DNA of 64,000 nt, from positions 1,612,001-1,676,000 of the forward strand of contig CP145409.1 of assembly GCA_036867785.1 (NCBI GenBank), written 5' to 3'. Every line of letters starts with the position of its first letter. The stretch's first letter is position 1. A model generated the notes under the pieces. It did not search any database and was not told the DNA's origin. It saw only the letters and a program-made list of their open reading frames with translations. The stretch comes from Plasmodiophora brassicae (Eukaryota > Endomyxa: Phytomyxea > Phytomyxea > Plasmodiophorida). Below, piece after piece: positions 1 to 11,229 of the stretch. The position numbers were made by a program, and so were the translations under genes.

Positions 1-176
1 TACCAAGTGACCGTCGCTGGTATTGCCATCCGAGATCGTAGAAGCCATAACAAGCTTCTCAGGTGTAAAGAAAAACGGGGTCTGTTGCGTTTGGGCGAAA
101 TCACGGAGCGACGCGGAGTCCGCACGCCGCACGGTGTCCGCAGCAAACACACGCGCTGCCGGGCCACCGGAATTCC

Positions 177-2152
177 ATGGCGGCTTCTCCGGGTGACGCC
201 GCGTTAGATCGCCTTCTGCAACGCGTCCAGGAATCCGTGCCGGAAGTGCACGCGTGCAGCGATCTGGAGGATGACGCCGACTGTGCCGCCTCCGCGCAGA
301 TCACAGACGAGCAGGTCGCGGCGTTTGAGGAAACTCTGGACGCGTTGCTCCAGGTTAACCTGCGTTCCAAACGGTTTCGTGGGGTTCGCTCCCGCATCCA
401 CAAGCTGTACGCTGCTGTCACCGCCGGAAAGCTGGAACATGAGCGACGCAACCTGTTGGAGTGTCGCAGGCGTCAACTGAAAAAGCTGGACGTTGAGTAC
501 AGCGCCAAGCGCCGCATTCGTGCGCAACGTTTCCAGGCGCTCAGCCAGCTCGAGAATGCCTCTCGTCGGCTCATATGTGCTGCGTCAGACGGCACTAGTA
601 ATAATGTTTCGGTTGAAACCGACGATGCCGGAACCATTGCTGACGAAGAAGAGCGTCCGTTGTTTCACCATCGCGGTTGGTCACGCTGCTCATCAGTCGA
701 TTCGCTTTTAATCGTCCATAGGCTGCTACATCTGCAAGCGACGGTTCGTGGACCTGCATCACTTCTACGACCAGCTGTGTCCTTCTTGCGCGGCCCTGAA
801 CTGGTCCAAGCGGATGGCACGGACCGATCTGTCGGGCAAAGTCTTCCTGGTCACCGGTGCACGTATCAAGATCGGGTTCGAATGTTGCAAGCGCCTTTTG
901 GAGTGTGGCGCCACTGTCTTGGCAACTACCCGGTTCCCGATGGACTGTGCCAAGCGTTTCTCCTCTCTGCCTGAATTCGATGACTACCAGTCTCGTTTGC
1001 ACAGTAAGCTTGAGATCGTGTTGACGTGATGTCGTTGTTTCGGGTCTGACTGGCGGGATATAGTCTATGGGATCGATCTTCGTGATCTGAATGCCACCAT
1101 CCGCCTGACAGAGCGGATAAAAGGTGAATATTCGCGACTTGATGGTATAGTTAACAATGCTGCTCAGACCGTCAGGCGCCCTCCTGCGTTCTATCGGGTA
1201 GGAACATCGGGACGTGGCTGACGTATCTGGAATACTGTTATTAACCCGACTCGAGCAGCATATGATGGCGACCGAGTCTGACCCGAGGACGTTCCTCAGC
1301 GAAGCGGCAATGTCAACCGTACGAGGCGATGATACGCTGCGCATTGCTGGCGCTCCACAAGATGGTGGATTTCGTCCATCGACTCCCATGTCTGCCGTAC
1401 TGTCCCAGGTGGCTCTACTGGACGATGACCTGTCACTGGACCAGTACTTCCCACAACATCAATTTGACGTCAACAACCAGCAGCTGGATTTGAGGTCAGC
1501 TGGTCGTCCACTGCGTAATGCATGCTGGGATGCTGACATGTAAAATGCAGGCCGAAGAACTCGTGGACGCTACTATGCCACGAGGTTAGTCCCGTCGAGG
1601 TCAGTCGATTCGCGTTGAGAGTCGCGTGTCTCGTTCTAACGAGCACGACGCAGCTGGTCGAAGTGTTTGCCGTCAATGTCCTATCCCCGTTCATCCTGAA
1701 CTCGCGCTTGAAACCGTTGCTTCTGCAGAAGGACCGTCCAGACGACATGAAGTTCATTGTCAATGTGTCCGCCATGGAAGGGAAATTCTACAGATTCAAA
1801 GGTCGGTGCTCCGTCGGCTGTAATCGTAGGGAGCAACGGTGTTAAGCGCTCGTGCACAGGGCCTGAGCATGTGCACACGAACATGGCGAAGGCCGCACTG
1901 AACATGCTGACGAGGACGAGCGCGATCGATTTCGCTCGCGACCGCATCTACATGAACAGCGTCGACACGGGCTGGATCAACGACGAGAACCCGTTCGAGA
2001 AGTGTGTTGCCAACGCCGAGCGCAACTGGGCGACCCCGATCGACGAGGTGGACGCCATGGCCCGCGTCCTCGACCCCATCATCAACGGTTTCGCCAACGG
2101 CGTTGTTCCATTCGGCAAGTTCTTCAAGGACTTCAACGAGACCGAATGGTGA
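177..2152 (+). CDS. Divergent short-chain dehydrogenase/reductase with N-terminal coiled region and CxxC knuckle
   Basis: A multi-exon SDR-fold oxidoreductase; the substrate is not predictable. The first exon (about 150 codons) is charged and probably coiled-coil. After an intron ending near 720 the protein reads GCYICKRRFVDLHHFYDQLC, a zinc-knuckle-like motif known at the start of this SDR group. A Rossmann motif (GKVFLVTGARIKIG) follows, then NNAAQ, then VNVSAMEGKFYRFKG and HTNMAKAALNM, then MNSVDTGW. The introns that restore the frame lie near 674-720, 1020-1064, 1202-1260, 1498-1550, 1585-1650 and 1801-1859. The usual YxxxK active-site pattern reads TNMAK here, which as I recall it is also the case in relatives. 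The C-terminus (DEVDAMARVLDP...GKFFKDF) matches the family end. The ATG at 177 begins the continuous reading frame. The family call is firm; the cofactor and reaction are unknown. Confidence 0.85.
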
Positions 2153-2467
2153 ACAACGGATCCACTGTATCCCAATACATCTCTCCCCCCGGTGCTGCAG
2201 GACTCTGCCACCGCAGAAACGTTCCCGCAACAAATCGCCCCCTGTATGTATTGACCTGGCGCATGCATCTGCAGCGCGCCGCACTTTGCCGTCGGTGCGG
2301 GCGACGCGGCACGACTGCAGCATCCGGAATGTTCCGCTGCTGGGTGAGCGGTGTCCGGTGACCCGCCACAACGCTGCAACTGCAACAGTGGCGGCGCGGG
2401 GCGGACTGCGCGCAGCGCCCCACGCACGGCCTCCCGTCATTTGCCAAACTGCAGCTGCTGCGTGGCG
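2153..2467. other. Intergenic gap between SDR and TRAP1
   Basis: This stretch of 315 bases is GC-rich and probably holds the SDR 3' end and the TRAP1 promoter. I see no convincing TATA box, RNA gene or extra coding exon. Confidence 0.4.
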
Positions 2468-5268
2468 ATGCAGCTCCTGTCCAGACTCGCGCGTCGTCTG
2501 CCGGCCGTCGCTGCCCGCGCCTACCCCCCGACTGGGCGACTGCCCCTGACGGTCGCCTATCGGCCGCTGTCCACGACGGGTACGCACCTGCCGTTGCTGA
2601 CGTCGGTGCTTCGCAGTCCTCCTCCTAATCAGCTCGTACTGCCGACGCAGGTGCTGAGAAAGCCGCCGCCGAAGGCGAAGTTATTGATGCCGCGCCGGAA
2701 CCACCGGCACCCGAACCCGTCGTGAAGGGAACCACGGAAACCCTGTCGTTCCAAGCGGAGACCCGGCAGCTTTTGGATATCGTTGCGAACTCGCTGTACA
2801 CTGACAAGGTTTGCATGTGTCCCCGTCTGTTCGTGGCGTCACGTAACGCGGCGTTCGCAGGAAGTGTTCCTTCGTGAGCTTGTATCGAACGCGAGCGATG
2901 CCTTGGAGAAGCTTCGTCTGACAAGGCTGACGGCGGGTGGCGAATCGGAATTCGACCGACCGCTGGAGATCATGATCACGGGCGATGAGGTCAAAGGCAC
3001 GTTGACGGTCACCGACACGGGTATCGGGATGACGCGCGAGGAGTTGGTTGCAAACCTGGGAACGATCGCCCGATCCGGGTCGAAAGAGTTCCTGGGACGC
3101 CTTCAGGGAGGCGATGCCGATGCGGCGACCTCTGCAACGTCCATCATTGGACAGTTTGGTGTTGGATTCTACGCCGCGTTCATGGTCGCCGACAAGGTCA
3201 CTGCTGCCGTCACCCACCGCTGGATGGTGACACAACGTACTGATGTCCTGAACAGGTTGAAGTTTTCACGCGACCGGCCACGGCTGGCGATTCAGCACCG
3301 GCTTACTACTGGACGTCCGACGGCATGGGATCCTATCAGCTGGGCGAGGCCGAGGGCGTTCCCGTCGGCACGAAAATCGTTCTGCATCTGCGAACGGACT
3401 GTAGGCGGTTCGCCAAGGATTCGGAACTGACGCGCATCGTTGAGAAGCACAGCAGCAACGTCGGGTTCCCCATCTTCGTCAACGACAAGAAACAGACGTC
3501 GCTGGGTGCCCTGTGGCTCCGATCCAAATCGGATATCAAGCCTGAAGAGTACACCGAGTTCTTCAAGCAACTCACCCATGTCGGTTCGGTATTCACAGTT
3601 CCGCAGTGGTTGTTCTGACCTCGGAGGCTCAGGGATACGAGGACCCGATGGACACCCTGCACTTTGCGACTGACGTGCCCATCTCCCTGAACGCACTGCT
3701 CTTCATCCCCAAGCGTCATAGTGAGAAATTCGGTACTGTCGTTCGACGTTCCTCCGTGGGTCGTCCTCTGAGTTTGTTTCGCGACAGGTATGGGCAAGGA
3801 GAAGCCTGGCGTGAACCTGTACAGCCGTAAGGTCATGATTCAGCCGAACTCGTCGAACCTACTGCCGGAATGGCTTCGGTTCGTCTCGTCGATGCGGCGT
3901 CCTAGAACGGGGCTAACGAATACCACAGTTTCGTCAAGGGTGCTGTCGACAGTGCCGACATCCCGTTAAACATCTCCCGTGAGTCGATGCAGAACTCGGC
4001 GCTGGTCCGCCGAATCAACAACGTCCTCGCCAAGCGCCTTCTCCGTCATCTCGAGGACATGGCCAAGAACGAGCCGAAGAAGTTCGACGACTTCATCAAC
4101 GAGGTGCGTCCACCCGCTTGCTGCGTCCTTGTTTCGCGCACCTGACTGGACGGGCGTTCAGTATGGCCAATTCCTGAAGGAGGGCGTCTGCACGGATGAC
4201 ACGAACAAGGCTCGCATCGCGGGCCTGCTTCGGTTCTCATCGTCGGTCGGCGGAAACGCATCCCTCGACGAGTACGTGGCGAGGATGCCGGCCGACCAGA
4301 AGGCCATCTACTACTTCTGCATCCCGTCCCGGGAGCTGGCCGAGACGTCGCCGTACTACGAACCGTTCAAGGCCGCCGGCACCGAAGTCCTGTTCCTGTT
4401 CCGCGAGGTGGACGACTTTGTCATGCAGAACCTGAAGAGCCACCAGGGTCGTAGTCTGGTCTCCATCGAGAGCGCCCAGGCGCGCGCCGAGCCTCCCACG
4501 CCCAAGACGGACGCCAGCAAGCCCGAAGACAACCGTCCCGACGACAACATCGAAGCGTCGATGCGCGTGTCGATGCCGACGTTCTTCAACAACGTCCTCG
4601 GGCAGCGTGTCACCAGCGTCGCGGTCACCGATCGCCTCGTCAGTTCGCCTGCCATCATTGTCGACCACGAGAACGCGGCCGTGCGACGCATGATGAAGAT
4701 GGTGGACGGCGGCAAGTCGATGACGGACGCGCTGGCGAAGCAGAAGCTGGAGATCAACATCCGCCACCCGATCATGCGCGGCATCTTCGCCCTGCGGGAC
4801 ACGAACGAGAAGGCCGCCGCTGACCTCGTCGAGCAGGTCTTTGACAACGCGCTCGTCGCCGCTGGCCTGATGGATGACCCGCGCTGCATGCTGCAACGTA
4901 TCAACCGCATCATGCTGAACGCTGTCGGCGACGCTGCCAGCAAGCTGGACGCGTCACGAATGATCCCGCCGACGTCGCCGCCGGCGGATCCCGCTCAGGA
5001 GCAGGAGCCGGGCGCTGAGGCGCACAAGATGGAGGACTGGACGCTGTCGGCGGGTCCGGACGACGACGGCGACGACGTGTTCACTGACACGTCCCTGGAC
5101 CAGGCAGCGGGCGAACGCGTGCCCGGGTCGGCGCATGTCCAGCCGGACGAGGAGCTGGAGGCCGAGTTCAACAGAGACGATGGCACCGAGACGCCCATCG
5201 ACGAGGACATGATGGCCCGCGTCAACGAAGCCAGGAAGGCGGCGCAGCCGACCCAATCTAAATTCTAA
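2468..5268 (+). CDS. TRAP1: TRAP1, mitochondrial HSP90 chaperone
   Basis: ATP-dependent HSP90-family chaperone of the mitochondrial matrix. The N-terminus ([20 protein letters not shown]) is basic and hydroxylated like a presequence. The ATPase domain follows: [17 protein letters not shown] (catalytic Glu and Asn), DTGIGM, and [18 protein letters not shown]. Then come the middle domain ([37 protein letters not shown]) and the TRAP1-type C-terminal dimerisation domain ([27 protein letters not shown]). Several short introns interrupt the 5' half, for example near 2813-2860; from about 4150 to the stop it is one exon. There is no MEEVD or KDEL end. Instead about 110 acidic, Pro-rich residues follow the conserved domain from about 4960, an addition I do not know in TRAP1. 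It lies 315 bases downstream of the SDR gene on the same strand. Confidence 0.93.
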
Positions 5269-5322
5269 ACCGACCGACCGCTTGACCGTGTATTGTCATA
5301 TTCGACGTGTCGCGCGCGCCCG

Positions 5323-6069
5323 TTATCCCATCGATAGGAACGAGGCCAGCTGGTTGGCCATGGCGCGCGCCAGGACGCCGGCGGCGACCAGGCACGTCAT
5401 TTGCATGCCGATCAGGACGAGGTGCGACACGATTAGGATGAGGAGGTGGCGCTTCAGGTCGTCGGCGAACGGTCCCAGGCAGGGCGGCCATGCTTTGGAC
5501 AATGGCACGGGGCACCCGGCGTTCGGGTCGTCGTGCAGGGCGTTCAGCCCGCAGCACCCGAAGTGCTCCTGGGCCAGCACCTTCGTGCTGGTCGGCGCCG
5601 TCGTCCACGATGACGATACGGCCGTGCCGGCGTCCATCAGCGTCAGGTACTGGACGACGACCAGGTACCCGACGACGATGCTGGTGACGATGACCATGCA
5701 GCCGTGCAGGTAGAACGTGCAGCGGTTCATGCGCGGGGCGACCAGGAACCCGAACACGGCGACGGCTATGGCAACGCCCGTGACGATGATGCTGCGTTTC
5801 GTGATGTCGTACGACGCGACCTCGGGGACGGTCACAAACCGCCATATGCAATAGCCTAGGATGCCAGCGGCGACCACGCCGTTCAGGACGTGGGAGAACG
5901 CCAGAAAGCGCTTGCGCCACAACAGGCTGAGGTCGATCATGGAGCGACGCGTCCAGCTACGGCGCGTGGCGCGCAGGTTGTTCTCGTACTTCTGGTGCCG
6001 GTCGTAGTACGTGCCGTCCTCGTTGTCGGGCAGCGTCACGCTCTCCTTGGCCTTCCCGATGCCCGGCAT
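5323..6069 (-). CDS. Tetraspanin
   Basis: Four-helix integral membrane protein of 248 residues, apparently intronless. After a charged N-terminal cytoplasmic segment of about 50 residues come helices near residues 55-77, 90-112 and 120-142. The large extracellular loop contains the signature CCG (FGCCGLN) with further cysteines in GCPVP and PCLGP, enough for two disulfides. A fourth helix (LILIVSHLVLIGMQMTCLVAAGVLA) leads to a short cytoplasmic end. Tetraspanins organise membrane microdomains; the partner is unknown. Its 3' end is only about 54 bases from the TRAP1 stop (convergent), and it is divergent from ERD2 across 381 bases. Confidence 0.85.
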   Translation of the reverse strand: MPGIGKAKESVTLPDNEDGTYYDRHQKYENNLRATRRSWTRRSMIDLSLLWRKRFLAFSHVLNGVVAAGILGYCIWRFVTVPEVASYDITKRSIIVTGVAIAVAVFGFLVAPRMNRCTFYLHGCMVIVTSIVVGYLVVVQYLTLMDAGTAVSSSWTTAPTSTKVLAQEHFGCCGLNALHDDPNAGCPVPLSKAWPPCLGPFADDLKRHLLILIVSHLVLIGMQMTCLVAAGVLARAMANQLASFLSMG

Positions 6070-6450
6070 GGCGACACGATTACGTACGGCCTACCCGACC
6101 GACAGCGCCGGGCCTCGTACGTCGACGCGAACCCGTACAAATCTGACCGCCGATCAATCCCCCCAATTGTACGCCATGGATCGTACTCGGCAGCCCAGGC
6201 AACACGAGCGTCGCGGAATCCGGCACACCGCGACGAAACCGCCTGACGAGCGGCGCGGCCCGTCTCCGGCGAACTGCACCGGCCCAAGTCAGTCCAGCCG
6301 CGCAGAATATCCTGCGGGTGCGGCCGCGCGCCGCTGACGGCGGCTGGGTCGTTAATTAGTGCGCAGACAGCACAGTGCGTTGCGCTCCGTGGGTGTGCGC
6401 CGCGGGTCTGGTCGTCGTCGTCGTCGTCGCTCGTTCGCCGGATCGCCGCC
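6070..6450. promoter_or_regulatory. Shared upstream region of tetraspanin and ERD2 genes
   Basis: These 381 bases separate two divergently transcribed genes and so should carry both promoters. A GTC/GTT trinucleotide run lies just before the ERD2 ATG. I could not identify a clear TATA box or other core element. Confidence 0.4.
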
Positions 6451-7261
6451 ATGAACCTGATATCGTTCCTGGGCGATGTCCTGCACCTCGCCAGTATCTT
6501 TATCCTGCTGGTCAAGATGTTTGCGACGCGGTCGTCGAAGGGCATCTCGAGGAAGACGCAGGTCCTGTACGCCGTCGTGTTCGTCACGCGGTATCTCGAT
6601 CTGGGCCACATGCTCTACAAGGTGTTCGTGCTGTTCAAGTTGCCGTCGCTCGTCATGACGTATTTGTCGCTGATGAAAGTCCTGTACATTGGATCGTCCA
6701 TCTTCATTGTCTACCTCATGTATGTCAAGCCGCCATTCTCCAAGACGTACAACCGGGAACTCGACAAGGTCCGCATGGAGATGCTCATGATCCCGTGCTT
6801 CCTGCTCGCCATGATCTGGAACGAGAAGTTCACAATCGAGGAGGTCCGCTTGTTTCTATTGCGTATGTGTCGTTCGGCGCTGAATCCTGCTCGCCGGTCC
6901 AGGTGCTGTACACGTTCTCGTTATGGGTCGAGGCAGTCGCAATCGTCCCGCAATTGTTCATGGTCCATCAGGTAGCGAGGACATCGGGCGGATTCGTGGA
7001 GAACCTGACGGGACACTACGTGTTCACCCTCGGCGGCTACCGAGCACTGTACCTGCTGAACTGGATCTACCGTCTGCTCACAGAACCTGGCTACTGGCAT
7101 CCTATCGTTTGGATCACCGGCATCATCCAAACCGCCATCTACTGCGACTTCTTCTACTACTACATCACGACGTCAGTCAGGCGTCGTCTGTGCATCGTCG
7201 TGTCATTGCTGACCGGTGCGTCAGGGTTGGCCGGGGTCAGAGTCTCGTCCTTCCTGTCTAA
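6451..7261 (+). CDS. ERD2: ER lumen protein-retention receptor (KDEL receptor)
   Basis: Seven-helix Golgi/ER receptor that returns HDEL/KDEL-bearing proteins to the ER. Exons 6451-6843, 6903-7175 and 7241-7261 give about 228 residues. The start MNLISFLGDVLHLASIFILL matches the family, as do GISRKTQVLYAVVFVTRYLDL, TFSLWVEAVAIVPQLFMV, GGYRALYLLNWIYR and TAIYCDFFYYYIT. There is an insert of about 15 residues after LDL relative to animal receptors. Introns 6844-6902 and 7176-7240 have GT-AG ends; the second is inferred because it gives the end SLVLPV, close to the usual LSLPA/QLPA terminus. The lysines normally near the C-terminus are not seen with this splicing, so the last exon is the least certain part. 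Confidence 0.9.
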
Positions 7262-7427
7262 CGGTGGTCGGTCACTGCCACAAATATACTACACCTGCCC
7301 ATGCAGTTTAGGATTGTCGTGATCGTATTCGTACCAAGACGCGACAGGTGCAACGGCTGAGAGCAGCGTCAAGTTGGAATGGCATCCACCGCTGACCGTC
7401 TCAGGCTGAACTCGATCACGGTCGGCG

Positions 7428-9526
7428 ATGTCGGCGTCGGTGGCTGACAGCGCCCCTGCTGACGACGGGACGAACACACTGACCTGGGACGACGTCTCCC
7501 CAGGGTGTACGTTTACGGGTGACATCGGGGCCGGGTCCCTGGACGGCGCAGGGACCTACCGATGGGGGCCCTCGAGCGTATACGTTGGCGATGTCGCCGG
7601 CGGCATGCGATCCGGCAATGGCAAGCAGACCCATTCGGTATGGGCTCGCGAGTCAAGGGCCAACGTCGGTTGGTGTGACACCTGATGGCCACAGGACATT
7701 GCCGTCGACGGGGACAGGGTCACCTCGACGTACACAGGAACCTGGTTGGACGGGCGCCGTCATGGCAAGGGGCGATTGACCGTTGGCAACGCCGTCTATG
7801 CCGGCGAATGGGCCCATGGCCGTCGCCATGGGAAAGGACGTCAGAAGTACGGGTCGGGCAACACGTATGACGGCGACTGGGTCGCCGACCTCAAGCACGG
7901 GTACGGCGTGATGACCTGGTCGACCACGAACGAGGTCTACGAAGGCGAATGGCGCAACGACGAGCCGCATGGCGTCGGAACGCACACCTGGTCGAAGATC
8001 TCAGGTTGGAACGACGTTACCGTTTGCCGGGCCGACCGAAACGATCACCCACGTCGTCGTTCAAAGGGGCCGATGCGGTGTCGAAGACGTCGACGGCGGA
8101 CGCCATGCCACATCTGCAGACGTGCAACCAGTACCGCGGCGAGTTCGTCGCCGGCGCCCGTCATGGTCACTCGATGTTCGCCGTCTGTGCACAGCGATCC
8201 TGCCTGAACCGACCGCCTGCTAGGGCAAGGCACGTTCACGTACGCCAACGGCGCCGTGTACACTGGCGAATGGCGGAACAACGCCAAGCACGGCCATGGG
8301 ACACTGATCCTGGACAACGGCCGCGTCATCACTGGCGTATGGGTCGACGACCAGGTCCAGGAGGGGTCGCGTGACCGGGCCCAGGGCGGTGAAGGAGACG
8401 ACGAGGGCGCCGTCACGCCGCCGCCGCCGCCGCCTGGTGGTGCCTATCAGGAGCTCGTCGTCGATTGCAGTGACCTATGCGCACGTCCACAACCGACATC
8501 GCTGTTCTCCCAAACCGAGATGATCACGACGGTCCTGCTTCGGTACCATGGTAACGAGTGGCCAGCACCGGATGGACAGGTGGCGCGGGCGTGAACGGTC
8601 GCGCTGGTGCACAGGGGACCTGCGACGCATCTACTACGAGTACGCCCGGTGGCCGAACCTGGGCCAGCCGGGCCTCCACATGACCCTTCGGCAGTTGTGG
8701 GCCTGGGCCCGCGATTGCGCGATTCGATCGCCGCGCCTGTCCCGCGCCGACATCAGTCGCATCGCAATGCACCGCCGCGTCGATGACCGGTTCCGGCAGG
8801 TGGGCACGGGCCGTTGCGGTCGCAGCGGAGCGGGACACTGACGCGCGGCCGCCATCAGCTCAGCGCCCACGATGGTGGCAATCCGGTGTTCCTCCGCGAG
8901 TTCTACGAGGTCCTCGTCCGGGTGTCCGCACGACTGTTCCCTGCCGAGGCGGACGAATCCCTGGCGCAATCCCTGGAGGCCCTGATCCAAACCGTCGTCC
9001 TGGAGAGGTCCAACCCCTGAACCGTCAACGTCCCCTGCCTCGCGTGACGCGAATGCCGCTTGCAGGTGCAATTCCAGTTCTGCGTTACGGGCGTCAGGCG
9101 GCCACGACGACAAGAACGCTGAATGGCGGACGGCCCTGGTTGCACCCGTGATCCCCGTCCTGAAGACTTGGTTCGACAGACACGTGACGCTGCCTGAGGG
9201 CGAAACTGTGCCGGCGAAGGCCGTCATGCGGGTCGTCAGGTCGCAAGGTGTCCCGGTCGAGCGCATCGTCGATGCTGTTCGCGCCACGTACGGCTGGGGG
9301 CACAACCCCGCCTCGGCCAGCGTCGTTGATATCGTCGCGGACGAGGTTCGTGCCGTTATCCACCACGTACTGTCCCCAGCGGGGAACGTCTGACCGATCG
9401 GCATAGCTCGTCCTGGATGAAACCGTGGAGATTGTCGCACGGTGTGTGCCCGGCGATGTACCGGAGCAGGTGCCGACCTCGGAATTCCTTGCAAGTCTCG
9501 CCAAAGCCTTTCAAGGGAGCTGTTGA
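7428..9526 (+). CDS. RSPH10B: Radial spoke head protein RSPH10B homologue (MORN repeats)
   Basis: Axonemal radial-spoke component. The N-terminal half has at least six MORN repeats (GTYRWGPSSVYVGDV, GTWLDGRRHGKGRL, GEWAHGRRHGKG, GDWVADLKHGYG, GEWRNDEPHGVG, GEWRNNAKHGHGTL), split by short introns near 7640-7690, 7992-8068 and 8170-8223. After a Pro-rich linker the C-terminal half contains GDLRRIYYEYARW and LRQLWAWARDCAI, which match the helical region that in RSPH10B follows the MORN block. A last exon from about 9409 adds VPGDVPEQVPTSEFLASLAKAF and ends at 9526; without that splice the frame ends at 9393. Parts of two of its exons reappear at 11.46-11.79 kb. Confidence 0.75.
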
Positions 9527-9648
9527 TGTGTGTATACAGCCTGCTCCGCTACCACCCGTGTGCCATTGCCTGTTCAACTACGAAGCGTACATTGTCCAGA
9601 TATGGTGATCAGGTTGCCGATCAGCGGATGGCACAACCGGGACGGGCG

Positions 9649-10536
9649 TCAGAGGCGGGCCTTGGGACGCTGGCCACGTTCGCGTTCACGCCATTTGGCG
9701 CAGGCCTCTGGCAGCAGGAACAACGTGATGGCGTTGCCACCGTGCCCCTTGACCCCGTCGAAGTACGAACGTACGCGCTCCAACGATACGCCAGGGACGG
9801 CCAGCTTTCCAGTTTCGAAATCGCGGGCGAGGTCGCCCGCCTTGACCTGACCGATAACGGAGCGCCCGAACCACGACTCCAGCATCTTGATGCGCCCCAG
9901 GATCGCGTCGCTCCAGATCTCGGCGTACACGCCCTTGTACGGCGTCCCAGGGCCACAGACATGCGGGAACACGTACTTCTGCATCAGGAGCGCCTGGCCG
10001 GGTCTCGTCAGCGTGAACCTGCTCTTCATAGCCGGGTGCTTAAGCATCCCACCGGCCAGCGCGAATTCCTGGCTGCCCATGGCGAGCCCTGCAACCAAGG
10101 AGCGGAAGCGCTGGTCCACGACGTCGATCACTGTGCGGATCAGGCGGGCGTCCTCAGCGCATTCAGTGGTCAGGGACGCCCACTCGCCTTCGGGCGCAAC
10201 GTACTCGTCCGATCCCTCCAGTATGGACACGACGATCGCATCGATGCGAGTGCGGGGTGAATCACGGAACCTGAACGCCAGCGTGCTCTTGTAGACAATG
10301 TTGTTGTCGTCGCTCGTCGGGTACACGCCGGACATCATGGTACGAATTTCGCCAACCGTGCAGCGCGTCGCTTGAAAGAACGGGTTCATCTTGTGCAGGG
10401 CGAGGGCGCGCAGGTCCATCATGGTCTCGCGGTTCGCAGACGTCACCTTGATGCGGTCGGGCGGAACGCCCTCGAACATGGCTCCCGACGGGCAGGTCAG
10501 CATAAAGGCAAACAGCACCAGCACCGACGCCGCCAC
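9649..10536 (-). CDS. Secreted orphan protein, copy 1
   Basis: About 295 residues, intronless, with a hydrophobic leader (VLVLFAFMLTCPSGA) followed by a helical, uncharacterised domain. I recognise no catalytic motif. It is nearly identical to the product of 11910-12800 over its full length and is part of a local duplication. The codon aligned with the ATG of copy 2 is ACG here (next codon GTG), so the translation start is uncertain: the first in-frame Met lies inside the leader. It could use an upstream exon or a non-ATG start, or be losing its secretion signal. The 3' end lies about 120 bases from the RSPH10B end (convergent). Confidence 0.65.
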   Translation of the reverse strand: MAASVLVLFAFMLTCPSGAMFEGVPPDRIKVTSANRETMMDLRALALHKMNPFFQATRCTVGEIRTMMSGVYPTSDDNNIVYKSTLAFRFRDSPRTRIDAIVVSILEGSDEYVAPEGEWASLTTECAEDARLIRTVIDVVDQRFRSLVAGLAMGSQEFALAGGMLKHPAMKSRFTLTRPGQALLMQKYVFPHVCGPGTPYKGVYAEIWSDAILGRIKMLESWFGRSVIGQVKAGDLARDFETGKLAVPGVSLERVRSYFDGVKGHGGNAITLFLLPEACAKWRERERGQRPKARL

Positions 10537-11029
10537 CGTTGGACTGTGGTATTTCAGACGCTGACAATGGACATGGCGGCATCCCTATGGCTCTGTATAA
10601 CACACCCGAGGTCCTGAACAATACAACATGTGTATAATACCTGTACATCAGTGGCGTGATCGATGATGTTCTCGACAGAGCGGCTGACAAGCTCCTCGTC
10701 CTCCTCGAATACACGATTGTGTGCGCCTTCGTCTGCTGCAGCGCGTTGCAGGTACAGTGACCCTGGTCCACAGGCCGACAGCCTCTGGACCAACGCGTCA
10801 TCGGAACGCGTCATATGTATCAGCAGAAGCCGGTTCGCGACGGATGACGCGAGGGTAGCCGCAATGAGGCCGTGGCGGCTGGGCGCAGGCCGGCGCAAAC
10901 CACAGGCGCACGGCCTGGAGGACAGCGCCCGCCCCACGGGCACCGTGGCCAGTGCTCGGCACTATATATAGTCGCGGGGTGTAACAGCTTCTCGTAAACG
11001 AGGACGCGCTCAGCCGTGTCCAACGGCGC

Positions 11030-11215
11030 TCGCGCTGGCAAAGTCATGGACGGCTTCCACTCGAACGTCAGACTGGTGGTCTCCGGTCAGACGCCCGTGG
11101 TGTGCATTGAAGTCGCCCGTGACAATGACGAGGTCGTCCGCGGGAGCGTGCGACAGGCCAGTCAGCACGTGTCCGTTTCGTACAGCGACAGCGGGGACGA
11201 CTGCGCGCAGTGCCT
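11030..11215 (-). other. Trace of an endonuclease/exonuclease/phosphatase-like domain
   Basis: Read on the minus strand this segment gives DDLVIVTGDFNAHHG preceded by VRNGHVLTGLSHAPA. The GDFNAHHG motif is the characteristic Asp-Asn core of the endonuclease/exonuclease/phosphatase fold, as found in LINE endonucleases and in some host enzymes. The frame closes within about 30 codons after the motif, and no reverse transcriptase was seen nearby. It may be a remnant of a non-LTR retrotransposon or an exon of an undetected host gene. Confidence 0.35.
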
Positions 11216-11229
11216 ACCTGCATACATAA

